Notes: generated by a model not told the origin, from the sequence alone. A stretch of DNA of 17,663 nucleotides from Christensenella sp. UBA7102 (GCA_002492415.1 DKYK01000080.1:1-17663); one strand, 5' to 3'. Positions 7,520-15,294 are shown, counted from the stretch's first letter. Translations and numbers: made by a program.

Positions 7520-8986
7520 TCAGTTTTGCCCCTCATAGGTGAAGTGATCAAAGCGGGCGGGGCTTACGCAGCGTCTGCCGTTGCCGGTAGCGTACAAGCC
7601 CAGCATCACACCGGTAAAGGAGCTGGGCGTGGCCTCGGTGGAGAGGAACTGCGTGGCGGCGGTGCACAGCGCCTGGCCGTTGCACCAGAAGGTGTACGTC
7701 AGCTTATCCGCAGTGATCTGCAGCGTGATCTCGCCTGCGGGCGCGGGGATGTCGGCGGCGAGCATTTCCATATCGCCCACAACGCGGCGCACCTGCACGC
7801 GGCGGCCCTGCGCGGTGCGGGTCAGGTAGATCTCATAATGCGTGCGCAGGTTGTAGAAGGTAGTCAGGCCCGCTTCCTCGTGCAGGCGCGGCTCAAAGTC
7901 CAAAACCGTTTCGCAGCGCATGGTAAAGTGCTGCTGACGGCGCAGCAGGATGGTGGGATTGTAGGCATTGAGGTTCTCGGGCATGCCGTGGAGCAGCAGA
8001 CCTTTTTCGGTGAACTGCACACGGTCGCCGTTGGGCTCGCGCAGCGTCACCCATTCCAGTCCCTGGGCGGAGAAATCCGTGGTGGCGGGAACCTGCTGCA
8101 CAGGCGCCTCGGGCAGGTTGACCTCGCCCTCCAGCGGACAGGTGCCGATGTAGGGGAAGCCGTCCTCCCAAGTCACGGGCGCGAGGTAGGTCTCGCGGCC
8201 CAGATGGTGGAAATAGCCCTGCGACATGCGGAAGGCGAGGAACACGGCGTACCAATCGCCGCTCGGCGTCTGCACGAGGTCGGCGTGGCCGGTGGCCTGG
8301 ATGGGCATGTCCATGCCAGTATTGCGGTTGGTCAAAATGGGGTTGCGCGGGCTGGGCTCCCAGGGACCATAGGGAGAGGCAGAGCGGGCAATGGTCTCCA
8401 TGTGACCGTACTCGGTGCCGCCCTCGGCGATCATCATGTAGTACATGCCATTGATTTTATACAGGTGGGGCGCTTCGGGGTAGCGGCCGCCCATGCCCGG
8501 CCAGGTCTTGACAGTGGGGGCGAGTTTTTCACCGGTCTTGGGGTCGATCTCGCACAGGGACATGCAGCCGTTGCCATTGGAGACAAAGTAGACCTTGCCG
8601 TCGTCGTCAAAGAGCAGCGACGGGTCGATGCCGCCCTGATCGACGTAGATGGGGTCGCTCCATTCGCCCGCAGGGTCGGAGGCGGTGACGTAGAAGTTTC
8701 CGCCGCAGGTGACGTTGGTGGTGACCATGTAAAACAGCCCGTCGTGGTAGCGGATGGTGGGCGCGTAGATGCCGCCGGAGGGCTCGGCGTCCTTGAGCGG
8801 CAGCTGAGAGGGGCGCGTCAGACAGTGGCCGATCTGCTCCCAGTGCACAAGGTCGCGGCTGTGAAACACCGGCACGCCAGGGAAAAATTCAAAGGTGGAA
8901 GTGACCAAGTAGTAATCCTCGCCCACGCGGCAGACGCTGGGGTCGGGGTAGAAGCCGGGGATGATGGGGTTACGAAAGTGCGTCAT
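7520..8986 (-). CDS. Glycoside hydrolase family 43, beta-xylosidase/arabinofuranosidase type
   Basis: The 488-residue protein has an N-terminal five-bladed propeller (about 1-300) and a C-terminal beta-sandwich (about 305-485), the layout of GH43 beta-xylosidases and alpha-arabinofuranosidases. The three catalytic acids are visible: D15 in PGFYPDPS (base), D121 in GGIDPSLL (pKa modulator), and E171 in RYPEAPHLYK (acid), where the usual motif EGPH reads EAPH. There is no signal peptide, so it would act on imported oligosaccharides. The ATG at 8986 has AGGAGG ten bases upstream. It lies 36 bases after the HExxH protein gene and runs directly into DUF5655. Exact sugar specificity cannot be read from the sequence. 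Confidence 0.92.
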   Translation of the reverse strand: MTHFRNPIIPGFYPDPSVCRVGEDYYLVTSTFEFFPGVPVFHSRDLVHWEQIGHCLTRPSQLPLKDAEPSGGIYAPTIRYHDGLFYMVTTNVTCGGNFYVTASDPAGEWSDPIYVDQGGIDPSLLFDDDGKVYFVSNGNGCMSLCEIDPKTGEKLAPTVKTWPGMGGRYPEAPHLYKINGMYYMMIAEGGTEYGHMETIARSASPYGPWEPSPRNPILTNRNTGMDMPIQATGHADLVQTPSGDWYAVFLAFRMSQGYFHHLGRETYLAPVTWEDGFPYIGTCPLEGEVNLPEAPVQQVPATTDFSAQGLEWVTLREPNGDRVQFTEKGLLLHGMPENLNAYNPTILLRRQQHFTMRCETVLDFEPRLHEEAGLTTFYNLRTHYEIYLTRTAQGRRVQVRRVVGDMEMLAADIPAPAGEITLQITADKLTYTFWCNGQALCTAATQFLSTEATPSSFTGVMLGLYATGNGRRCVSPARFDHFTYEGQN

Positions 8987-9022
8987 GGCATTTACCTCCT
9001 GTTTTGTATTGCGTCAGACAGA

Positions 9023-9802
9023 TTAGCTCTCCGATGTCTGAATGTGGGCGCGGATGGCGGGCTCGTGGCGCTGCACAAAGGCCCAGGCGGCCTCCATGAA
9101 GTCCTCTGTATGCCCCGGGGTGAACAGGCGGTGCAGGTGGTCGAGCAGCGGCTCCCCGTCCAGCACCATGTCGTAAAAATAGGGGTAGATACAGCCGCCG
9201 TTTTCTGGCTCAAAGTAGGGGTTGAGCGCGCGGAGGGTGGGATGGCTGAGGAAGCACTCCGCCACCATCTCGCTCAGAATCCACTTGAGATGCGGCGATT
9301 CGTACTCATCAATGCTGTCCCCGAAGTGCTGCTGCCAGATGGAGAACCAGGCAAAGTGCGTCATCTCGTGCAGCGCGATGCCCATGGCGCCGCGCTCGCT
9401 GTTGCGCCAGAATACGTCGAAGGCGCGCTGGTCGAGGAACCGGGGGCAGACGCTGTTCAGTGCGATGCGGCCCTGCATATCGCCCAGCCGGTTGGACAGG
9501 TCGCGACCGAATTGCTCGGAGAAGGCCTCGTTTACGCGGCGCTCGTTTTCCTGCCAGTGGGCGTTGTAGGCGTCGAGTTTTTGGTTCAGCTGAGGCAGTA
9601 TGGATTCGTAAGTGGGGCGCAGCGTGCGAGCGTAGTAGTCGCGGCGGGCGGGCAGGTCGAGCGCATCGGCGAGGCCCTTGTCCAGCTCCGGGTAGAAGTG
9701 GAACAACGCGCTGCGCCACCACTCGCTCTGTTCCCCCGTTTCAAAGAACATGATGCTGTCCACAGAGTACTCGAAACCGGGGTTGACGTAATGAAGTCGC
9801 AT
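9023..9802 (-). CDS. Unrecognised HExxH protein, possible zinc metallopeptidase-like
   Basis: I do not recognise this 259-residue protein. It has no signal peptide or membrane segment. Its striking feature is IALHEMTHFAWF: H145-E146-x-x-H149, in a predicted helix, as in zinc metallopeptidases of the zincin fold. A second helix about 28 residues on, WILSEMVAECF, offers E178 or E182 as the third zinc ligand of a gluzincin. The N-terminal half is mostly helical and rich in charged and aromatic residues. The ATG at 9802 has AAAGGAG six bases upstream. It sits 28 bases after the D-2-hydroxyacid dehydrogenase gene and 36 before GH43, so it is co-transcribed with sugar enzymes. A peptidase is the simplest reading, but the family is unknown and a non-peptidase metal site is possible. 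Confidence 0.8.
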   Translation of the reverse strand: MRLHYVNPGFEYSVDSIMFFETGEQSEWWRSALFHFYPELDKGLADALDLPARRDYYARTLRPTYESILPQLNQKLDAYNAHWQENERRVNEAFSEQFGRDLSNRLGDMQGRIALNSVCPRFLDQRAFDVFWRNSERGAMGIALHEMTHFAWFSIWQQHFGDSIDEYESPHLKWILSEMVAECFLSHPTLRALNPYFEPENGGCIYPYFYDMVLDGEPLLDHLHRLFTPGHTEDFMEAAWAFVQRHEPAIRAHIQTSES

Positions 9803-9830
9803 GAAAACTCCTTTGCTTGAAAGTCTGCGG

Positions 9831-10790
9831 TCAGTATTTCATCTCGCGGTTGACGGCGCCGGGGAGGGGCTGGCCGCTGAGGTAGGCGCGCAGGTTTTCG
9901 GCGAACCACTCGGCGTGCTTTTGCTTATCTGCGCCCAGGCCCGAGATGTGCGGGGTGATGAGCAGGTTGGGGCAATCCCACAGGGGATGATCGGCGGGCA
10001 GCGGCTCGGGATCGGTAACGTCCAGGCCGGCGGCGGCGATGTGGCCGGAGCGCAGACCCTCCATCAGCGCCTCGGTGTTGAGTATGGAGCCTCTGCCGAT
10101 GTTGACGAGCACCACGCCGTCCTTCATCAGGGCCACGCGGCGGGCGTCGAGCAGGTCTTTGGTATAGGGCGAGCCAGGCAGGCAGATGAGCACGATGTCC
10201 GCCTTGGGCAACAGCGCGTCCAATCCGTCCTCGCCGGTGTAGATGGCATCATAGGGCGAAAAGGGGGCACAGGGATGCAGCTTATAGCCCATCACGTGCG
10301 CGCCCATTGCCTTGCAGATGCGCGCGGCGTTGCTGCCAATGTCTCCCGTGCCCAGGACCGCCACGGTCTTGCCGTTGACGTTGCCCAGCATGGGGAAGGC
10401 GCGCCACTGCTTTTGCTTCATGTTGTCCACAGAGGGGCAGATGCCGTGCAGCACGGCCATCATCAACGCGATGACGTGCTCGCCCACTGCGTCGGCATAC
10501 ACGCCCGCGCCGTTGGAAACGGGCAGCGTATTTCCGTGGCAGCGGTCCACCTCGTCAATGTAGCCGTCGATGCCGGCAGAGATGGTGTGGATATACTTGA
10601 CGTTCCTCGCCTGGGAAATCTGCGACTTATCGCCGTAGTTCATCAGGATTTCGGCCTTTTCCATGAGTTCGGCGGGAACCTTTTCGCCGCGGGGATAGGA
10701 ATAGATGGTCAGCTCGGGGAACTGCTCCCGGAGATAGGCCATAGGGCCGGGGCCCAGGTCGCAACCCACTACGCAAATTCTTTCACTCAT
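9831..10790 (-). CDS. D-2-hydroxyacid dehydrogenase (NAD-dependent)
   Basis: The 319-residue enzyme interconverts a 2-oxoacid and a D-2-hydroxyacid using NAD(H) or NADP(H). The nucleotide-binding motif is VLGTGDIGSNAARICKAMG at 145-163 (GTGDIG 147-152). The catalytic triad is complete: R233 in NIGRG, E262 in DPEPLP, and H281 in TPHISG. Candidate substrates include glycerate, phosphoglycerate, lactate or glyoxylate; none is fixed by the sequence, and the length is too short for SerA with a regulatory ACT domain. The ATG at 10790 overlaps the end of the GNAT gene by eight bases, and its GGAGG is inside that gene, so the two are translationally linked. Confidence 0.92.
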   Translation of the reverse strand: MSERICVVGCDLGPGPMAYLREQFPELTIYSYPRGEKVPAELMEKAEILMNYGDKSQISQARNVKYIHTISAGIDGYIDEVDRCHGNTLPVSNGAGVYADAVGEHVIALMMAVLHGICPSVDNMKQKQWRAFPMLGNVNGKTVAVLGTGDIGSNAARICKAMGAHVMGYKLHPCAPFSPYDAIYTGEDGLDALLPKADIVLICLPGSPYTKDLLDARRVALMKDGVVLVNIGRGSILNTEALMEGLRSGHIAAAGLDVTDPEPLPADHPLWDCPNLLITPHISGLGADKQKHAEWFAENLRAYLSGQPLPGAVNREMKY

Positions 10791-11265
10791 TGTTCTGTCC
10801 TCCCATATGTGTTCCTATATTATTTTTGTTGATTTTTCTAATCATGATGCAGCGCGTGGGGCTCACCTGCCGCTCGACGCGGAATCCGCTGCGCTCATAC
10901 CAGCGCATCACCCGTGCATTGCGAATAAACACAAACAGCATCACGTCGCACCGGCAGGAATCCAGAATTCTCTGCAGCACCTGTGTGCCGATACCCTGCC
11001 CCCGCGCGCCCTCCAGCAGGTAAAAGTCGTCCAGTTCCATACAGCCGTCGCGTGGAAAAAGGCGGTACCAGCCCACAAGCTGTTCATCGGAAAGGATGCG
11101 CGTATAGCCGCCGATCCCGCGCTCAATCTTGCGGCGCATCCAGGCCAGCACCGCTTCATAGTCGATGGACGCGGTATCCTCATAGTTATCGATAAGCTCC
11201 TTGCTCAGGCCCAAGATGCTTTCGGCATCCCGCGCTTCAGCCTGTACAAAGCGGATCCGGCTCAT
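10783..11265 (-). CDS. GNAT family N-acetyltransferase
   Basis: The 160-residue protein is a single-domain acetyl-CoA-dependent acyltransferase. Motif A is at about 78-96, with GARGQGIGTQ (86-95) binding the CoA pyrophosphate; VMRWYERSGFRV is motif B. The first ATG at 11265 overlaps the cimA stop in an ATGA arrangement, which points to translational coupling and decides the start; a GTG nine bases earlier is also in frame. The C-terminal tail (about 144-160) is polar and probably disordered, and its DNA carries the ribosome binding site of the next gene. The acceptor is unknown. Confidence 0.88.
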   Translation of the reverse strand: MSRIRFVQAEARDAESILGLSKELIDNYEDTASIDYEAVLAWMRRKIERGIGGYTRILSDEQLVGWYRLFPRDGCMELDDFYLLEGARGQGIGTQVLQRILDSCRCDVMLFVFIRNARVMRWYERSGFRVERQVSPTRCIMIRKINKNNIGTHMGGQNNE

Positions 11266-12803
11266 GGATTGCACAGCAAAAAGGCGTCGATGGAGTCGGT
11301 CAGCGCAGCCCAGGCGGCCTGGACCACGTTGGGGGAGACGCCCACGGTGCCGAAAGTATGCTCGCCGTCGGTGGAGCGGATGTAGACGCGGACGCGTGAG
11401 GCGGTGCCGCCGTCGTCCACCACGCGCACTTTGAAGTCCACCAGGCGCAGCTTTTCCACCTGGGGATAGAAAATGGTCAGCACGCGGCGCAGCGCAAAGT
11501 CCAGCGCGTTGACGGGGCCGTCGCCCTCGGCGGCGGTCAGCTCGACTTTATTTCCCACGCGCACCTTGAGGGTAGCCAGCGTGCAGGTCACGTCGTCCGG
11601 GCGCTGGCAGAATACCTGAAAATCCAAAACCTCGTAAAAGCTCCGGTATTTGCCCAGCTGCCTGCGCACCATCAGTTTGAAGCTGTCCTCCGCATCCTCG
11701 AACTGGTAGCCCTCGAATTCCATCTGCTTGAGTTTTCCGCAGATGTGGTCCACGATGGGGTCGTCGCGGCCAATGGAAGGATCCACCGCGTGAATGAGGG
11801 GAAGGATGCTGTTGCGCCCCGCCAGATCCGACACCACAAAGGCGCGCTCGTTGCCCACGGCGGCGGGCGAGATGTGCTCAAAGGTCCGTGCGTTCTTCAT
11901 CACGCCGTCAATGTGCATGCCGCCCTTATGGGTAAAGGCGCTGCGGCCCACGTAGGGCATGCGGCTGTCCACCGAAAGGTTTGCCACAGAGCTAACAAAG
12001 TGGGACAGCGAGGTGAGCTCGGACAGGTGCGGGAAGCAATCCACCCCCATTTTGAGCACGAGGTTGGGGATGACGCAGCACAGATCGGCATTGCCGCAGC
12101 GCTCGCCCAGGCCGTTGACCGTGCCCTGCACCAGCACCGCGCCCATGCGCACGGCGGTCAGCGAACAGGCCACCGCCACGCCGCTGTCATTATGGCAATG
12201 GATGCCTACGCAGCCGGGAAACTCCATCTCTACGTTCTTTACCGTGTTGCGCACGTCCTCTGGGAGCCTGCCGCCATTGGTATCGCACAGCACCAAGTAT
12301 GATGCACCAGCATCCCGCGCTGCGCGCAGCGTCTCCATGGCGTAGCGGGGATTGGCGGCGTATCCATCGAAAAAATGCTCCGCGTCAAAGAACACTGTCT
12401 TTCCTGCGGAGACCAGAAAGCGCACGGATTCGGAAATCATATTGAGATTTTCCTGCAGCGTAGTGCGCAGCACGCCGGTGACGTGAAAATCCCAGCTTTT
12501 TCCGAAGATCGCAACGTGAGTACAGCCCGCGTTGGCCAGCACGTTGAGCCCCGCGTCCTCGTGCGCGCGCGCACCCACCCGCCTTGTGGAGCCAAAGGCC
12601 ACCAGCTGCGCGTTTTTGAGCCGTACGCCGCGCATGCGCTCGAACAGCTCGGCGTCGCGCGGGTTGCTCGCGGGGTTGCCCGCCTCGATAAAATGCATGC
12701 CCACCTCGTCCAGGCGGCGGATGAGCTGCTCCTTATCCTGCAGTGAAAAGGTGACGGACTGGCCCTGCGCGCCGTCGCGCAGCGTCGTATCGTAGATGTA
12801 CAT
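11262..12803 (-). CDS. cimA: (R)-citramalate synthase
   Basis: The 513-residue enzyme condenses acetyl-CoA and pyruvate to (R)-citramalate, the first step of the threonine-independent route to isoleucine. The HMGL-like TIM barrel begins at once with YDTTLRDGAQG (D5, R9, D10), and goes on with AEHFFDGY (141-148), HCHND (202-206), and GTVNGLGERCGN (227-238), then HKGGMH (292-297). The LeuA-type allosteric dimerisation domain occupies about 385-513, where isoleucine feedback normally acts. The ATG at 12803 has GAGGAG about nine bases upstream; the in-frame ATGs at 12824/12821 precede that site. Its stop overlaps the GNAT start. No other isoleucine genes are in the window. The AEHFFDGY motif and close match over the whole length favour CimA over LeuA or homocitrate synthase. 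Confidence 0.93.
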   Translation of the reverse strand: MYIYDTTLRDGAQGQSVTFSLQDKEQLIRRLDEVGMHFIEAGNPASNPRDAELFERMRGVRLKNAQLVAFGSTRRVGARAHEDAGLNVLANAGCTHVAIFGKSWDFHVTGVLRTTLQENLNMISESVRFLVSAGKTVFFDAEHFFDGYAANPRYAMETLRAARDAGASYLVLCDTNGGRLPEDVRNTVKNVEMEFPGCVGIHCHNDSGVAVACSLTAVRMGAVLVQGTVNGLGERCGNADLCCVIPNLVLKMGVDCFPHLSELTSLSHFVSSVANLSVDSRMPYVGRSAFTHKGGMHIDGVMKNARTFEHISPAAVGNERAFVVSDLAGRNSILPLIHAVDPSIGRDDPIVDHICGKLKQMEFEGYQFEDAEDSFKLMVRRQLGKYRSFYEVLDFQVFCQRPDDVTCTLATLKVRVGNKVELTAAEGDGPVNALDFALRRVLTIFYPQVEKLRLVDFKVRVVDDGGTASRVRVYIRSTDGEHTFGTVGVSPNVVQAAWAALTDSIDAFLLCNP

Positions 12804-12833
12804 TGATGTGTTTCTCCTCATCATCCGTGCGGA

Positions 12834-13376
12834 TTACTGCGCCTGATACTCCGGCACGGCCATGGTGCCGCGGATCTCATTGAAGGGGAAGGCGACGAAC
12901 ATCACGCGGCCGTAGATATAGTCCTTGGGGATGGGGCCCAGCTGACGGCAATCCTGTGAAACGGGGCGGTTATCGCCCATGACGAAGATCTCATCCTCGC
13001 CGATCTGATAGGGCCCGAAGTTGTAATCATCGTGGCGGGTCAGGTAATCCTCCTGGATGGGTTGGCCGTCGATGTAGACCGTGCCGTCCACGACTTTCAA
13101 CGTCTCGCCGGGCAGGCCGATGATGCGCTTGATATAGAGCTTGCTCGTCTCGTCATAGTGGCAGGTGATGACCTCGCCGCGCTGCGGCTCGTTAAGACGG
13201 TAGTGCAGGCGGGAGACGCCGGTGATGTTGTTGTCGTGGAAGGTATCCAGCATACTGTCGCCATCCACACGGGCAAAGGTGAACAGATAATTGTGGATGA
13301 GCAGCGCTACGGCCACTGGGATCAGTATGGTCAGCGCCCACTCCACAATCTCCTTGAGAATTTTGTTCTTTGTCAT
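12834..13376 (-). CDS. lepB: Signal peptidase I (second of two in tandem)
   Basis: The 180-residue membrane serine protease cleaves Sec signal peptides on the outer face of the membrane. One N-terminal membrane anchor (about 9-30) precedes the catalytic dyad: S41 in VDGDSMLD (box B) and K83 in LYIKRIIGLPGET (box D). Box E is GDNRPVSQDCR (134-144), where Cys143 replaces the usual Ser of SxDSR. Length fits the short Gram-positive type. The ATG at 13376 follows AAAGGA by 12 bases, a long spacing; a TTG nine bases earlier is in frame. It starts 24 bases after its paralogue and ends 30 bases before cimA, and is likely co-transcribed with both. Confidence 0.92.
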   Translation of the reverse strand: MTKNKILKEIVEWALTILIPVAVALLIHNYLFTFARVDGDSMLDTFHDNNITGVSRLHYRLNEPQRGEVITCHYDETSKLYIKRIIGLPGETLKVVDGTVYIDGQPIQEDYLTRHDDYNFGPYQIGEDEIFVMGDNRPVSQDCRQLGPIPKDYIYGRVMFVAFPFNEIRGTMAVPEYQAQ

Positions 13377-13400
13377 GGTCAGCAAATATCCTTTCTCTAT

Positions 13401-13952
13401 TTATGCATCTTTCAGCAAATGCGCCTGGCCCAGTGGAAAGCATACCGCCACCACGCGGCCGACGATCATACTTCGGTCCAGCGCGCCCTCATTGCGGGAA
13501 TCGTGGGAGTTGGCGCGGTTGTCGCCCAGCACGAACACGCAGCCCTCTTCCACAGTATAAGGACCGAAGTCCTCCCGGCACGGATAGGATACATAGTCCT
13601 CCTCCAGCGCCTGGCCGTTGAGATAGGTCACGCCCTGAGAGATCTCGATGACGTCGCCTGCCAACGCAGCAACGCGCTTGACATAATACTCTCGGGATTC
13701 GGGATAGCGGCAGATCACTACCATACCGCGCTGTGGCTCATGGAAGTGGAAATAGGTCTTATCCACCGCGACCACCTGACCGGACTGCAGCGTATTCATC
13801 ATGGAGGGCCCTTCAACCGCGGTCAGCGAGAACACGCAAGTGCGCACCAGCAGCGCAATCGCCAGCACCGCGGTCAGCTCCGCCAGCCAGCGCAGCGTCT
13901 CTCTGCGCTGCAAACGAATCCGTTCTACCCTGCGTTCCATGCGGGTGGGCAT
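13401..13952 (-). CDS. lepB: Signal peptidase I (first of two in tandem)
   Basis: The 183-residue enzyme has the same role as the neighbouring paralogue. A basic N-terminus (about 4-20, many Arg) is followed by one membrane segment (about 22-42), then S50 in VEGPSMMN (box B), K92 in YYVKRVAAL (box D) and the full consensus box E GDNRANSHDSR (143-153). The ATG at 13952 shares one base with the stop of DUF951 (TAATG), with GGAGGAAG upstream inside that gene, so translation is coupled. It differs from the second copy across most of the sequence outside the boxes, so this is an old duplication or an independent acquisition, not a recent repeat. Confidence 0.92.
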   Translation of the reverse strand: MPTRMERRVERIRLQRRETLRWLAELTAVLAIALLVRTCVFSLTAVEGPSMMNTLQSGQVVAVDKTYFHFHEPQRGMVVICRYPESREYYVKRVAALAGDVIEISQGVTYLNGQALEEDYVSYPCREDFGPYTVEEGCVFVLGDNRANSHDSRNEGALDRSMIVGRVVAVCFPLGQAHLLKDA

Positions 13953-14152
13953 TATTCTTCCTCCGGAAGGTCTTTGCCCAGGTGCTTTTTCATTCGCTTT
14001 TCAAATTCCGGCCGTTCCAGCATCACGATGCGGCCGCAGCCTTTGCACTTAATCTTGATGTCCGCACCCACGCGGATGATGACCCAGCGGTCGCTGCCGC
14101 AGGGATGCTTTTTTCGGGTCTGGATCAGATCCCCCAGCGCGAGCTCAATCAT
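13952..14152 (-). CDS. DUF951 family protein
   Basis: The 66-residue cytosolic protein fits the DUF951 family of Bacillota (YyzM in Bacillus). The signature is the KKHPCGSDRW block at 14-23, then a strand with I-x-R-V-G-A-D and KCKGCGR (35-41), with Cys and His residues spaced for a possible zinc site. The C-terminal 18 residues are charged (KRMKKHLGKDLPEEE). No function is established for the family. The ATG at 14152 has AGGAGG eight bases upstream. It is the first gene after the extended -10 promoter and is coupled by TAATG to the signal peptidase gene. Confidence 0.9.
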   Translation of the reverse strand: MIELALGDLIQTRKKHPCGSDRWVIIRVGADIKIKCKGCGRIVMLERPEFEKRMKKHLGKDLPEEE

Positions 14153-14184
14153 TTTGCCGCCTCCTCTTTGCGTTATTCCCCATC

Positions 14185-14193
14185 ATTATACCA
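14185..14193 (-). promoter_or_regulatory. Extended -10 promoter of the long run starting with DUF951
   Basis: On the minus strand TGGTATAAT (14193-14185) is a perfect extended -10 (TGnTATAAT). No good -35 box is found 16-18 bases upstream, which an extended -10 can tolerate. It lies 33 bases before the DUF951 start codon. It is the only clear promoter before 7209 in this run. Confidence 0.65.
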
Positions 14194-14195
14194 TG

Positions 14196-14232
14196 CTTTT
14201 GCGCGCCATGCACCACCAAATGCGCACAAAAG
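14196..14232. repeat. 11-bp inverted repeat (1 mismatch) over the -35 region
   Basis: CTTTTGCGCGC (14196-14206) and GCGCACAAAAG (14222-14232) are reverse complements apart from one base, around a 15-base loop. The repeat begins three bases upstream of the extended -10. It also follows the stop of the ADP-ribosylglycohydrolase gene, but no T run follows the hairpin on the minus strand, so an operator is more likely than a terminator. Confidence 0.6.
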
Positions 14233-14251
14233 CCCTTGTCATGGCCCTGCA

Positions 14252-15211
14252 TCATTTTTTTGTGATATTGCGGCAGTAGAATGCGCGCAGCAGCTGCTCC
14301 ATATCGCCGCGTCGGGGCAGAAGCATCCGCCATGCGGCGGGAATTCCCCGTTCTCCCCAGGCAATGCCAGCCAAAGACCCGGCTACTGCCGCGACGGTAT
14401 CGGTGTCCTCACCCAGGTTGACGGCAGCCAGCACGCAGTCTGAAAAGCTGCGGGCGTTGCCCAGACAATACAGCGCGGCCTGCAGCGTATCGACAACGTA
14501 GCCTGAGGAGGGAATGGCGGCCGTGGGCAGCGCGCAGAAAGCATCCGTGTCCGCGAGCAGCGCATAATGCTCCAGCTCAGGCTCCAATTCCGTATCCAGG
14601 CAGGCGCTCACGGCATCCAGCACGCCCTCCTGCATCGCCGAGCGGATGCCGCGGCCCGCCAGCAGCGCGCAGACCACGCCCACGTAGATCAGGCAGGCGA
14701 CCTGTGCGCGGGGATGCGCATGCGTAAGGGCGGAGGCCTGTATCACAACCAGTGCGCTTCCGTTGCGAAACACCGGCGTACCTTGACGCAGATACAAATA
14801 ACAGGCGATGGGCAGCATGCGCATCAGAGAGCCGTTGCCATTGTCCCGTTCACCCCGGCCGCCGCACAGCAGCGCGGGCACGCCGCTCGAAAACCGCGAA
14901 ATAGCCTGATCCGTGGCGGCTCCCACGTCAAACGCCTCCCCATATGGCCAATACGCGCCCTTTCTCCATCGTGCAAAGCAGCGCATCATGTTTTCGGGAT
15001 CAAAGCCGCCGGCCAGGCTGTCCAGCGAGGCGAGCGCCATTCCCGTATCGTCAGACCAGGTGCCGGGCGGCTGATCGTGCGTACCCCAGCCGCGCATATC
15101 GGTAACAGGATGCCGTTTCAATTCCATTCTGGGTAAAAATTCCACCGGCACACCCAGCGCGTCGCCTGCCGCAAGGCCCAGCAGTCCTCCCCACATTTTC
15201 TCCAGCAACAT
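14252..15211 (-). CDS. ADP-ribosylglycohydrolase family protein (DraG type)
   Basis: The 319-residue, mostly helical protein belongs to the family whose members remove ADP-ribose from arginine or other adducts using two metal ions. The metal-binding motifs are all present: TWSDDTGM (SDDT 53-56), NGNGSLMR (124-131), THAHPRA (163-169) and GEDTDTVAA (267-275), with the typical AGSLAG after it. The N-terminal helix WGGLLGLAAGDALG (7-20) is also characteristic. The ATG at 15211 has GGAGG nine bases before it; the frame stays open to 15640 but that extension overlaps the divergent gene. No matching ADP-ribosyltransferase is in the window, so the target is unknown. The gene is divergent from the dipeptidase gene and 99 bases before DUF951. 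Confidence 0.9.
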   Translation of the reverse strand: MLLEKMWGGLLGLAAGDALGVPVEFLPRMELKRHPVTDMRGWGTHDQPPGTWSDDTGMALASLDSLAGGFDPENMMRCFARWRKGAYWPYGEAFDVGAATDQAISRFSSGVPALLCGGRGERDNGNGSLMRMLPIACYLYLRQGTPVFRNGSALVVIQASALTHAHPRAQVACLIYVGVVCALLAGRGIRSAMQEGVLDAVSACLDTELEPELEHYALLADTDAFCALPTAAIPSSGYVVDTLQAALYCLGNARSFSDCVLAAVNLGEDTDTVAAVAGSLAGIAWGERGIPAAWRMLLPRRGDMEQLLRAFYCRNITKK

Positions 15212-15253
15212 GCGTGCATCCCTCCGCCTTTGCGCAAAAATTGATTTTTTTCT

Positions 15254-15282
15254 AAAGTAAAAGTTCGCGTTCCGTGCTGCAA
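15254..15282 (-). promoter_or_regulatory. Weak candidate promoter of the ADP-ribosylglycohydrolase gene
   Basis: On the minus strand: TTGCAG (15282-15277), 17 bases, TACTTT (15259-15254). Only the spacing and half of each box fit. It lies back to back with the stronger plus-strand promoter at 15295. Confidence 0.3.
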
Positions 15283-15294
15283 TTCCTTTTTTAC

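Noticed and set aside
7526..9820. 764-codon plus-strand open frame opposite GH43 and the HExxH gene
   Set aside because: It spans two minus-strand genes with good ribosome binding sites, and its composition is that of a reverse shadow. No motif was found in it.
13401..13952. Second signal peptidase as a recent tandem duplication
   Set aside because: The two copies share little outside the catalytic boxes, so a recent duplication does not fit.
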